A stretch of DNA of 9,620 bases from an uncultured Ruminococcus sp. (GTDB taxonomy: Bacteria; Bacillota; Clostridia; Oscillospirales; Ruminococcaceae), in the NCBI GenBank assembly GCA_900752785.1, contig CAADWP010000148.1:1-9620 (forward strand). Direction: 5' to 3'. Both the position numbers and the translations under genes were made by a program. The stretch's first letter is position 1, and the number at the start of each line of letters is the position of its first letter. Positions 1 through 7,518 of the stretch are shown here, piece by piece. The notes beneath the pieces are model-generated. The model was given only the letters and a program-made list of their open reading frames with translations. It did no database searches and was not told the DNA's origin.

Positions 1-102
1 ACCAAGACCAGCCATAAGCTGCTTCATGCCCTGAGACTTAGGACTGTAGCGGTAAAGAAGTTTTTTCGGAAACATTGTAAAGACCGATACAGCAAGCTAT
101 AA
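1..102. other. Possible edge of an unidentified gene
   Basis: Two readings are open here and I cannot choose between them. On the minus strand a frame starts with ATG at 75 and runs off the left edge (begins MFPKKLLYRYSPKSQG, 25 codons seen). It looks balanced in composition but has no visible ribosome binding site. On the plus strand a frame is open from the edge to a TAA at 100-102 (ends KKFFRKHCKDRYSKL) and is very basic. I recognise neither. From 103 to the promoter at 148 the sequence is AT-rich and shows nothing else. Confidence 0.25.
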
Positions 103-147
103 AAATTTAAATTATTAATAGAATTAAAACTTTTAGTTAAGAATTTA

Positions 148-176
148 TTGACAAATCAAAATTAATTTGATATAAT
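148..176 (+). promoter_or_regulatory. Consensus sigma-A promoter of the surface protein gene
   Basis: TTGACA at 148-153 and TATAAT at 171-176 are separated by exactly 17 bp, a perfect match to the housekeeping consensus, in an AT-rich context. Transcription would begin near 183 and give a leader of about 55 nt before the start codon at 238. I see no operator-like dyad around it, so strong constitutive expression is the simplest reading. Confidence 0.85.
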
Positions 177-225
177 AGATATGTAATTCAATTTTTATAT
201 TGGATTATGTTTAAAAAATATTATT

Positions 226-231
226 AGGAGG
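226..231 (+). promoter_or_regulatory. Ribosome binding site AGGAGG
   Basis: A perfect AGGAGG lies 6 nt before the ATG at 238. It fixes that ATG as the true start of the secreted protein and shows that translation initiation is intact, even though the frame meets a stop 93 codons later. Confidence 0.85.
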
Positions 232-516
232 ACAAATATGAAGCCTATTTTTAAGCGAATGCTTTCAGGGGTGCTGAGTGCGGTAATGACGGTTAGTGCC
301 GTGCCTATCGTTTCAGCTCATGCAGAGGAAAGCGCTGAACCGTATCCGTATACGATGTTTGCTGCATCGAATTCTGATGGTGCGATTACAATTAATGCCA
401 ATAACGTTTGCGTTAATGGCAACATTGCAACAAACGGTACTATTGTGACAACATCGCCGAATTTCAATGTAAATGGCATAAAAACTGAAAACGCTAACGA
501 GGGAATGCTATACATT

Positions 517-519
517 TAA
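517..519 (+). other. In-frame TAA interrupting the surface protein gene
   Basis: Reading in the frame of ATG 238 gives ...GMLYI, stop, KKLNYSYFSGDNVETYTED..., and the frame stays open to 4092. No insertion or deletion is needed, so this is a single-codon nonsense change rather than a frameshift. The 21 codons between the stop and TTG 583 look like ordinary coding sequence of the same protein. Confidence 0.85.
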
Positions 520-1287
520 AAGAAACTGAATTACTCGTATTTCAGTGGGGATAATGTTGAAACCTATACAGAGGATTATATATTGGAGAATTTGAATATC
601 AATATCAATAATCCAATTGATGTTAACGGAACGATTGATCTTACAGGCAATATCAATCTAAATTCGGGTATTAAGGCTACCGATGATGTTACGATCAACG
701 GCGAAGTAAAAAACTCCAATAATGCTGTTATTTGCTCCGAAACCGGAGACATAACCATTAAAACGAGCAATGTTGGATTTAATGGATTGATCTATGCTCC
801 TTATGGTGATATTGTTATCTATTCTGATAACCTTAATCTTAACAATGTAGTTATCATTGGTCAGACTATTATGATTGACTGCCTGAATGTCAATGCAAAT
901 TACAACTCCGAGATGGGACAGCTTATTGGAACAAAATCATCTGATACTGTATCTGACCCCCCTGAGATAATAACTCCGGATGATCCTACTGAAGCGGAAA
1001 ATAGGTTATTCTGCCTCGATGCTTCATATAATGTTGAATCAAATTTATTGGACATCGATGTTCTCTTCTGTCCTTCAGATAAGTCTATAATTCTGGAATC
1101 GGATAACAACAAGAAATACAGTGAATTAGCGACACTTTACGGAACTTCTAAGTATGCTTTCACTGTTTACGATGATTTTACAACAAAGTATTTAAAGGCA
1201 ACCGCTGTTGACAAAGATGGAAATATCGTTGAGACTGCTTCGATCGTTGTGGAAAAGGATTCAAAAGGAATACATATTGGATATGTC

Positions 1288-1680
1288 GATTCCGACAGCG
1301 ATGGTCTTACTGACCTTACCGAGAATCTTCTCGGTACAGATCCTTTCAACATAGATACTGACCATGACGGTCTTAGTGATTGGGAGGAAATGAATCTAAC
1401 AGGAACAGATCCCAGAAAATTTGATTCCGACGGCGACGGAATATCCGACGGTGACAAAGATCCTGACAACGACAATCTTACAAATGTTAATGAGATCAAG
1501 TACAACTGCGATCCAAAGTCAGCTGATACCGATAACGACGGTCTTAATGATGGAGATGAGGTATTAAAGTACGGTACAAATCCCACATTATACGATACCG
1601 ACGGCGATACATTAAGCGACGGCTTCGAGGTGAAGTACGGACTTTCTCCTTTAAGCGATGAGACTGATGGTATCAAGGAT
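1288..1680 (+). repeat. Tandem TSP3-type calcium-binding repeats (protein level)
   Basis: About five degenerate units follow the pattern D-x-D-x-D-G-L-x-D, each followed by E-x-x-x-G-T-D-P or a close variant (LLGTDPF, NLTGTDPRK, KYGTNPT). In the TSP3 family such aspartates coordinate calcium and stiffen a stalk. Here the block separates the N-terminal repeat region from the VWA-like region. One unit is variant: after SDGDKDPDNDN the spacing shifts and NEIKYNCDPKS carries a cysteine. Confidence 0.8.
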
Positions 1681-4136
1681 GTTGAGCGCAAGATAGATCA
1701 AACTATCACATCCGACAGCAAGGTCTTTGAGAACGTCAATACCAACGATAACGCATATTCAATGACAATCAAACTCACAGCAAATGGTGATGCAGAGTAT
1801 GCAGTAAGCGTATCCAAGAGCGGAAATGCAGCTTCCTATGAAACAGATGCTCAGATTGGACAAATGACAAACATTACTTTCGCCGAGGATTTTGCACCCG
1901 AGTCAGTAAGATTGGAGTATGATATCAAGGCAGTTTATAGAGGGAACACTCTCAACAAGTATAATGAATACGAGGATATGCAGGGCATCAAACGTCTAAA
2001 CGTTTTCAAGCTCTTTGAAGAGATCGGAATGATGCTTCCTGTTGAGACAAACTACGATGTTGAGAACAATATCGTCTATGCTAACATTGATGGGGAAGGC
2101 ACATACTGCATTATGGATATGGAGATTTGGTTTGATCTTTATGACTTAGAGCTCGATGAGATTGAGAAATCAACTCCAGTACCTATGAATATGCCCAGTT
2201 CTGTAAAGCGCCTTGCATCTGCTACCACATCCGATGAGCCTGCTCAGAAGAGCAAGGCTCCTCTTGATCTGGTGTTCGTTCTACAGACAGCGGGTCCCAG
2301 CTTTGCAAAAAATACATACGATATGGAACTTAATATTATGGATACTGTTGCTCAGTACTGCATTGATAACTACGAGGATGTAAGAATATATGTTATTGAA
2401 TACAAATACCATGAGGCAAAGATCGTTCAATATCGTTCCAACATGGATTACTTTACAAATGTGTCTGCTCTTTCAAAGTGTACACGCCAGCTTGAATACA
2501 CATATCTTTCAAACTCTGACTACTGCGAGACGAAATATCCTTTTAACATTCTGAAAAATGACATCAAGTTCAGAAATAACGTAAATAGATATATATATCA
2601 TCTTCACAACGGATCAAACTGGTATGAGTACGGAACTACAGACGGTATATCCGTATGCCAAAAGAAGATAGGCATCTTCTCACAGATCATACCTACAAAT
2701 TACAGATTTCATTCGTCCGATTACGAAAAAGATCTCCACGATGCTATCATTGGAAACAAGGGTATTGACATTAGGTGTACAAACACAACAGCAGATGAGA
2801 TAATTACTCATATTGGCGAAAAGCTCAATCCAAATCTTATACGTACAGATTATAACGCTATCCTTGCAAGCAATCTTACCAAGATCACTCTCGATGCACC
2901 TCTCAAGAAGAACGGTACTATCAACTCCGATAGTGATACATGTACCGATTGGGAAGAGACAATGAATGACTTCATAAAGTTTGATTCAAATGGCAATGCA
3001 GTCCTTCCTACCATTAAGGAACTTTCAAGCGTGATCGATAGTTCAATTCTTCTCAAGCCTGCCGGCAATATCGGTTTGGCAAAAAATGCAATGTATGCTG
3101 CGATCATGAATCGCACAGTTCTTCCATGTAAGTCCGATCCAACTCGTGGGGATTCTGACTACGATGGCATCTTGGACAACGACGATCTCAAACCTTTCGA
3201 GGTATTTGACCACTTATTTGAAGTAACAAACTACAATAATACAGAACCTATCGACATCTATCCAATCAATCTTAAGAATCAGCTGGATGAACTCAACAAG
3301 CTCCACGGTTTTGACTTTCCTACCTCTTTAACCAAATTTGAAGATATGACACTGTTGGATTCATTATTTAGTGAAATAGGCGTATTTGCTCTTCCTACAG
3401 CTGCTATAATTGCTGATCTTACAAATCTTCCCGGAAAGATTCTTGATGAAGACGGCGGATATATGCCCAATGCCTCAAAGTTCCTTCTCCACTACTGTGG
3501 AAACAGTGGTACAGATCTCAATTTTGATGCAGATGAGCCCATTGCTTGTACAGCGGCAGGAAGAGAAATATTCAACAAAACAATGAATAGACTTATCGCC
3601 GAAGCAGAGGCTACACTTGCTGATGGGGCAACAGTATGCGTTTCAACCCGTGCAAACAGAAATCTTTACAGTGCAGAGGAAGTCGATTATTTATTAGTCA
3701 ATTTCTATAATTACAGTAATCCTATGGAATTTGATTGGGATTATTCTATCGGCTGCGGTACTACAGGCATAGTTGCAGAGATTACAAGAAACGGTCATGA
3801 ATACACTATGAAATTCAAGTACTGTATTTTTGATCTTTATGACTGGGATAAGGAGCAAGAAGCGTCACTTTACTACCTCAACTGTAAAGGTAAGGCTAAG
3901 TGCTTCAAGAGCATTGGCGTTTATGAGGATTCATTTAAGTGGATAAGAGGAAACCGTTTCATCCCTGTAACAAGCGGTTCATTGGATTCAATTTATGAAC
4001 TTGAATATGCACAGATATGGATGCTTTCACTAGATCATCTCGAATCTCTTTATTTGCGGAAGAAGTTCACCAATCCTGAGGCTTTTATATAGCATAACAA
4101 TAATGAACACTAAACATCTGTAAATGAGGGGGAAAT

Positions 4137-4673
4137 ATGGAAAATAAATCGAAAAAACTTTTTTTGGGTGGAATATTTTTATGCTCATTATCCACTTTGC
4201 TTGTAATACTGCGTCTTTTTAGAATTGCAGTATTCTTGAAGCCGAGTAATATTTTTTGGATATTTTTTGCTGTTTCTATTTCATCGTTTTTTGTTATAAT
4301 GTGTAAGAAAGCAAATAAGAAAAATGTTGTTCTATTCATTGGAGGACTATTACTTTATGTTTTTGTGTTTTTTGTATCCCTGTTCAGAGTCGGTACAATT
4401 GGAGGAACTGAGCATTTTAATACAATCAGTTCTGATGATGGCAAGCATATAGTTGTAGTGCAGGAATTTCAGAGACCTATGCACAGTGGATTTGCAATAT
4501 ACAGAAAAATTTTTCCAAATGTTTATAAATGTGAGTATTTGTATGATATAAAACCAGGCTATCTTCCTTTTGAAAGCGGTGGTTGTAATTATGAATGGAA
4601 TAATAATTTGCTACAGATTTCTTTCAAAAGTGATGAGAATGCAGAGTATAAGACAGTTTCTATTGTTTTCTGA
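4137..4673 (+). CDS. Small membrane protein with three N-terminal helices and a soluble C-terminal domain
   Basis: 178 residues; I do not recognise the gene firmly. Three hydrophobic segments occupy about residues 8-28, 33-55 and 63-85, with lysine clusters at KSKK (4-7) and KKANKK (57-62). About 90 polar residues follow, starting SSDDGKHIVVVQEFQRP, probably outside the membrane. The tail, with an SxDGK turn followed by a beta strand, resembles the layout of DUF5412-like proteins, but that is a weak resemblance. The start is set by GAGGGGG 4 nt before the ATG. The gene begins 44 bp after the surface protein gene with no terminator between, so co-transcription is likely. A role in export or anchoring of its neighbour is possible but nothing in the sequence shows it. 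Confidence 0.65.
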   Translation: MENKSKKLFLGGIFLCSLSTLLVILRLFRIAVFLKPSNIFWIFFAVSISSFFVIMCKKANKKNVVLFIGGLLLYVFVFFVSLFRVGTIGGTEHFNTISSDDGKHIVVVQEFQRPMHSGFAIYRKIFPNVYKCEYLYDIKPGYLPFESGGCNYEWNNNLLQISFKSDENAEYKTVSIVF

Positions 4674-4680
4674 GTTATTA

Positions 4681-4869
4681 CCCGAATCCGTGAAAATCAT
4701 TGGATCAAAAAGTCCTAAAAACATCGGAAGATTGTATTTATTTGAGAAAAAATTTGCCCTTTAAAGCTTCCCCCATTTGGTGAGAAAAATAACAGTTGCA
4801 AAATTCAGAACTTATAGCGGTATTTCGGTACATTTTTTAAAAGAAGCATTTAAGTTTCACGGATTCAGG
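4681..4869. mobile_element. Candidate MITE (189 bp) with terminal inverted repeats
   Basis: The left end CCCGAATCCGTGAAA (4681-4695) and right end TTTCACGGATTCAGG (4855-4869) are inverted copies with one mismatch in 15. Both ends are flanked directly by TTATTA (4675-4680 and 4870-4875), as expected of a target duplication. The 189-bp interior has no transposase-like frame. The left copy starts 7 bp after the stop codon of the small membrane protein. The 160-bp spacing makes a transcription terminator unlikely. The AT-rich context means the flanking direct repeat could be chance. Confidence 0.45.
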
Positions 4870-4885
4870 TTATTATTGATGCTTC

Positions 4886-4981
4886 AATTAAACCTTTTAA
4901 CTTTTGCCGTATAAAAATTATTAATCTCAGTCTATCGCTGTTTGTTAAAACCAATAGATTGCATTTTGACAAGGTTTAATT
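4886..4981. repeat. 11-bp perfect inverted repeat spanning 96 bp
   Basis: AATTAAACCTT (4886-4896) and AAGGTTTAATT (4971-4981) are exact inverted copies with 74 bp between them. The composition is AT-rich, so chance is plausible. It lies in the presumed boundary region of the element. Confidence 0.4.
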
Positions 4982-5193
4982 TGGGTAGCAATTATACTTC
5001 TCCTTAAAGTGTCTTATATCGAAAGATAATCCATGTTATTGTTTCTGTTCTGTGGCAAACGATGACAGCGACTATGATAAGTTGATTATATTGAATGGTT
5101 GTGGTTGTCCACAGTCGCTTTTCCTTGTAAAAGATATGTTGATGGATCTTAGCCTATTAGCGCACTCAAAAACCGTCCCACACAAGTCATAAT

Positions 5194-5220
5194 CCGAATT
5201 GTGGAGCATACCACAATCGG
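5194..5220. repeat. Compact dyad in the element's left region
   Basis: CCGAATTGTGG, a 6-nt loop AGCATA, then CCACAATCGG form a 10-bp stem with one bulged A. No T-tract follows, so it is not a terminator. It could be a protein-binding or recombination site; nothing further shows which. Confidence 0.45.
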
Positions 5221-5251
5221 CACATACTCTAATGGAACTGATACTAACCGC

Positions 5252-5298
5252 AAGCTCTCGGAAACGCTCTGCAAGCGTTTCTGAGGGCTTTCTTTTTC
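5252..5298 (+). terminator. Strong rho-independent terminator, rightward
   Basis: A 17-bp stem (5252-5268 with 5274-5290) closes on the loop CTGCA and is followed by TCTTTTTC. Two positions are G-U pairs in the plus-strand RNA. In the minus-strand RNA they would be C-A mismatches, and no U-tract follows there, so the element is directional. It would stop rightward transcription before it enters the convergent mobilization operon. Confidence 0.75.
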
Positions 5299-5370
5299 AG
5301 GCGGTTAAGTTTTCAGCTCCGCAAGGTTGAACGGTGCTTTGGGGCTTCTCCGTTTCGCTGACGGCTATTG

Positions 5371-5964
5371 TCAAGCAGAAGTCTGCTCGGTGATGGCGTT
5401 ACGGATTTTATACTCACGCAAACGGCGATAGAAAGTGTTAGCCGACATATCCATTCTCCGCATAAAGTCCCTGCCCGTGATGTGCTTCGACTTCCATTCG
5501 CCATAGAGCTGCCCAAACTTCGTCCAGTCGGTGGGGATAGGCTTTCTGCCGGTGTATTTACCCTGTGCTTTGGCAATCTCGATGCCCTCACGCTGTCGCT
5601 GTTTGAGCTGCTCTCTTTCAAGCTGGGAGAGGGCAGCAAATACGGTCAACATAAATTTTCCCGTAGGCGTATCAGTGTCGATGTTCTCCTTGTGGCTGAT
5701 GAGTGTAACACCCTTTTCGTTCAAAGTGTCAATAATGTTCAGCAAATCCTTTGTGGAACGTCCCAAACGGCTGATGCTCTCAACATAGAGAGTATCACCC
5801 TCACGCACATAGTCAAGCATAGCCTTTAACTGCGGACGGTCTACCGATGCTCCTGAGAGCTTTTCGGAGAAGATTCTGGCAACCTGATAGTCACACATAA
5901 TCTTCTGCTGTCTTGCGGTTTCCTGTTGTTCCGTTGATACACGGATATATCCTATTTTGCTCAT
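5371..5964 (-). CDS. Small serine recombinase (resolvase/invertase family)
   Basis: 197 residues, normal length for Tn3-type resolvases and DNA invertases. MSKIGYIRVST places the catalytic serine at S10, with R8 beside it. SRLGRS supplies the active-site arginines R66 and R69. The long E-helix follows (AALSQLEREQLKQRQREG, about 111-128). GRKP (139-142) leads into a C-terminal helix-turn-helix (about 160-183) that binds DNA. GAAAGGA lies 9 nt before the start and overlaps the stop of the relaxase C-terminal fragment, so the two are translationally coupled and this is the last gene of the leftward operon. Family knowledge allows resolution, inversion or small-scale integration; sequence alone does not separate these. 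Because the relaxase gene directly upstream carries an inversion, invertase activity deserves consideration. Confidence 0.9.
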   Translation of the reverse strand: MSKIGYIRVSTEQQETARQQKIMCDYQVARIFSEKLSGASVDRPQLKAMLDYVREGDTLYVESISRLGRSTKDLLNIIDTLNEKGVTLISHKENIDTDTPTGKFMLTVFAALSQLEREQLKQRQREGIEIAKAQGKYTGRKPIPTDWTKFGQLYGEWKSKHITGRDFMRRMDMSANTFYRRLREYKIRNAITEQTSA

Positions 5965-5979
5965 AAATATGTATCCTTT

Positions 5980-6381
5980 CTATTCAAGTTCATTTTTCTT
6001 TTTCTGCTGAGAACGCTTTCTCTCTTGGTACTGCCTGTTGCGTTCCTGCTGTTCTTTGGTTTCAAGATACTTTCGTACCTGACGAGAATACTTCGTTGCC
6101 GCCGTTTGCTTTCTGAGAAAAGCATTATGTTCTGGAACAAGTGCGTTGTATTTTTCTTTCAGCTCTAATGACATAGCCTGCAACTCGCTCCGCTTAGGTG
6201 CTTTGCTGTCGATGTAATAAGCCTTAATATGCTCATTGATATACTTGACGGCTTCTTCATAGCTTTCGATAGCGGCAGCATTTTTCTTTTTGAAATGCTT
6301 TTGCGTAAGGGCAGAACGATCCTGATACTCCTTGTATGCAGCGGAATTGTTGGAACGCTGTTTCATCATAGCAATGAGCAC
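5980..6381 (-). pseudogene. mobA: Relaxase C-terminal fragment, cut off from its N-terminus by the inversion
   Basis: About 130 highly charged helical residues (MKQRSNNSAAYKEYQ, VKYINEHIKAYY, YNALVPEHNAFLRKQ, ending KRSQQKKKNELE). They match the C-terminal helical arm of Firmicutes MobP-type relaxases rather than a free-standing protein. Native relaxase sequence runs from ATT at 6375 leftwards. The apparent GTG start at 6381 lies inside the short inverted repeat and ATG codons at 6369/6366 lack a good ribosome binding site, so independent translation is doubtful. In the un-inverted arrangement this would be residues 382-512. The stop at 5980-5982 touches the ribosome binding site of the recombinase gene. 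Confidence 0.8.
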
Positions 6382-6768
6382 AGATACAGAAAGGTTTATC
6401 TGCTATAGAAAAAACTGCGGAGAAGAAAACTCCTGAAAAGACAGCGGTAACTCCAAAGCCTGAATACACATACAGACCGCCGACAGATGAGGAATTTTTC
6501 AATGCGTTTGGCGTATATCCTGATGATATTGCCACGCCGACAGAAAAGTCTGCAACACCCAAGCTGTCCGAAAAGAAAAAAGATGTATGGGCAGCAATCA
6601 GGGGTATGCGTGATGCTGATAAAATGATTGCAGACCTTGAATCAGGCGGTATCACATCACTTTCGGAGTTGCGTGGTTTCTTCTGGAATATTAAGCACAA
6701 AGACGATCACACGGCTGAACTTGACGATCTGAAAAAGAAATACACAGCGATAGATATGCTATCTGCTC
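6376..6768. repeat. Inverted DNA segment inside the relaxase gene, bounded by short inverted repeats
   Basis: Left boundary GAGCACAGATA (6376-6386); right boundary TATCTGCTC (6760-6768), the reverse complement of GAGCAGATA. They differ by a 2-nt insertion. Flipping the 373 bp between them joins N-part codon GCA (ending at 6769) to GAG CAG ATA CAG AAA, and joins ATA GAT ATG CTA TCT GTG CTC to ATT GCT ATG ATG. Both joints are in frame with no stop, and the total is exactly 513 codons including the stop. Confidence 0.8.
6384..6763 (+). pseudogene. mobA: Middle part of the relaxase, in reverse orientation
   Basis: The plus strand is open here and reads as a coherent protein piece with no start of its own: QIQKGLSAIEKTAEKKTPEK, then a proline-rich linker (PKPEYTYRPPTDEEFFNAFG), then DVWAAIRGMRDADKMI, FFWNIKHKDDHTAEL and KKKYTAIDML. 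The helical section fits the linker between the nuclease domain and C-terminal arm of MobP relaxases. Both sides of it, and only they, are relaxase pieces on the other strand. Restored, it would be about residues 251-381. The plus frame runs on to 6818 through antisense relaxase DNA; those last residues are not native. Confidence 0.8.
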
Positions 6769-7518
6769 TGCAATTCTTTCGGGAGTGTAGTCCTCGCCCA
6801 AAGTATCGGCTCTTGTAAACTTCTGCTGTCCCTCGTCTTTCAGACGGAATTTCAGTTTGACTTTATTCTTGGGCTTATAAACATACTCAATACCACACTC
6901 GGTACACCTTTGAAAGAAATCATCAAGGCTCTTGCTATAAAATGCGACTTCTGCAATTTTACCTCGGAGCTTATCTTTCCACGATTTACCCTCAATCTGC
7001 ATATCACGCTCAAAGTGAGATACGCCTTTACCTTTCGGCTCGATAACAGATATGCCGTGTTCGGTGCATATCTCGTCCGATATTTGCCGTAACTCTGCCC
7101 ACGCACGTTCAGTTTTTTTGCCCTGATTATGCTCGGTGGTAAAACTCAATCCATTATACAGATTAGTGTTATTGAAAATCACATGAACGTGCAGATGATC
7201 TTTATCATTGTGTACGGCGAGAACATATTGATAATCGCCTTTAAGATAACGGCCGCATAGTTCTTCTCCGATCTGCATAGCCTGTTCGGGTGTGACTTCA
7301 TCGGGTACAAAGCTCTGAATTATGTGATATGCAAGGATTTTTGTTCGTCCTGTTCCTGTGGCTCTGACGGCTCGGAAGTCCTCGCTTGCTCCTGCACTGT
7401 CGGCTCTGCAAGCATAAGAGCTGACATATATGCCGTTGACGGTCTTATCTCCGTCTGTGATGTAAGCGATTGCCGCACCGACTGTTGCTTTGATGCTATG
7501 AATAGAAGTAACCGCCAA
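6691..7518 (-). CDS. mobA: Relaxase N-terminal nuclease domain, truncated by inversion
   Basis: Nicks the transfer origin and attaches covalently to the DNA 5' end during conjugative mobilization. Residues 1-250 are native; Y19 (AIAYITD) is the likely catalytic tyrosine. HNDKDHLHVHVIFNN supplies the metal-binding histidines H103, H108, H110 and H112, the signature of the MobA/VirD2 (MobP) family. After EQI the frame enters inverted DNA and adds 22 foreign residues (ending QVQPCDRLCA). Translation starts at TTG 7518, with AAAGGAG ending 10 nt before it. That start and signal lie inside mobC, so the two overlap by 199 bp. The nuclease domain looks complete, so the short product might still nick DNA, but it lacks the helical linker and C-terminal arm. 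Restored length is 512 residues, normal for the family. Confidence 0.88.
   Translation of the reverse strand: MAVTSIHSIKATVGAAIAYITDGDKTVNGIYVSSYACRADSAGASEDFRAVRATGTGRTKILAYHIIQSFVPDEVTPEQAMQIGEELCGRYLKGDYQYVLAVHNDKDHLHVHVIFNNTNLYNGLSFTTEHNQGKKTERAWAELRQISDEICTEHGISVIEPKGKGVSHFERDMQIEGKSWKDKLRGKIAEVAFYSKSLDDFFQRCTECGIEYVYKPKNKVKLKFRLKDEGQQKFTRADTLGEDYTPERIAEQIAYLSLCISFSDRQVQPCDRLCA

Larger units (their letters stand above)
238..4092 (+). pseudogene. Large secreted TSP3-repeat / VWA-like protein, interrupted by one in-frame TAA
   Basis: The frame from ATG 238 to the stop ending at 4092 is continuous (1,283 sense codons) except for TAA at 517-519, codon 94. The signal peptide has basic residues K6 R7, a hydrophobic stretch and likely cleavage after SAHA (residue 29). 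Next come valine/asparagine-rich beta-helix-like repeats (NGNIATNGTI; GLIYAPYGDIVIYSD) spanning the stop. TSP3 calcium repeats occupy about codons 351-480 (DSDSDGLTDL, DTDHDGLSDW, DSDGDGISDG, DTDNDGLNDG). A VWA-like segment begins near codon 674 (LDLVFVLQTAGPS). More calcium loops follow (DSDYDGILDNDD, near codon 970). There is no LPXTG or terminal membrane helix, so it is probably released or held non-covalently. An extracellular adhesion role is inference. The block after the stop can be read from TTG 583 (AGAGG 8 nt upstream), giving 1,169 residues without a signal peptide. Confidence 0.8.
4674..5370. other. Long non-coding junction between chromosome-like genes and the mobile element
   Basis: No convincing gene in about 700 bp. 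It holds the MITE-like repeat, an 11-bp perfect inverted repeat (AATTAAACCTT 4886-4896, AAGGTTTAATT 4971-4981), a dyad at 5194-5220 and a strong terminator. The left boundary of the mobile element probably falls here, because gene content changes from host-type secreted proteins to mobilization genes. I could not identify an attachment site without the right end. Confidence 0.5.

Noticed and set aside
517..519. TAA read as a sense codon by an altered genetic code
   Set aside because: Other genes in the window end normally at TAA, TAG and TGA and show no further in-frame stops.
1167..1691. 174-codon minus-strand frame, serine-rich
   Set aside because: Antisense of the calcium-repeat block; the periodic Asp/Gly codons of the repeats keep the other strand open.
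4570..4764. Open frame overlapping the end of the small membrane protein gene
   Set aside because: It reads mostly out of frame through a good gene, has no ribosome binding site, and its tail lies in the MITE-like repeat.
5062..5120. Hairpin AGCGACTATG...CACAGTCGCT followed by TTTTCC as a terminator
   Set aside because: The loop would be more than 30 nt and the stem has a mismatch; too weak to call.
5232..5330. 32-codon frame starting MELILTASSRKRSASVSE
   Set aside because: It runs through the terminator hairpin and has no ribosome binding site; the RNA structure explains the sequence better.
5368..5829. 153-codon plus-strand frame over the serine recombinase gene
   Set aside because: Antisense shadow of a clear recombinase with catalytic residues in place.
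6257..6700. 147-codon minus-strand frame (MCLIFQKKPRNSESD)
   Set aside because: It is the antisense of the inverted relaxase segment; the plus strand gives the relaxase-like reading and joins both flanks in frame.
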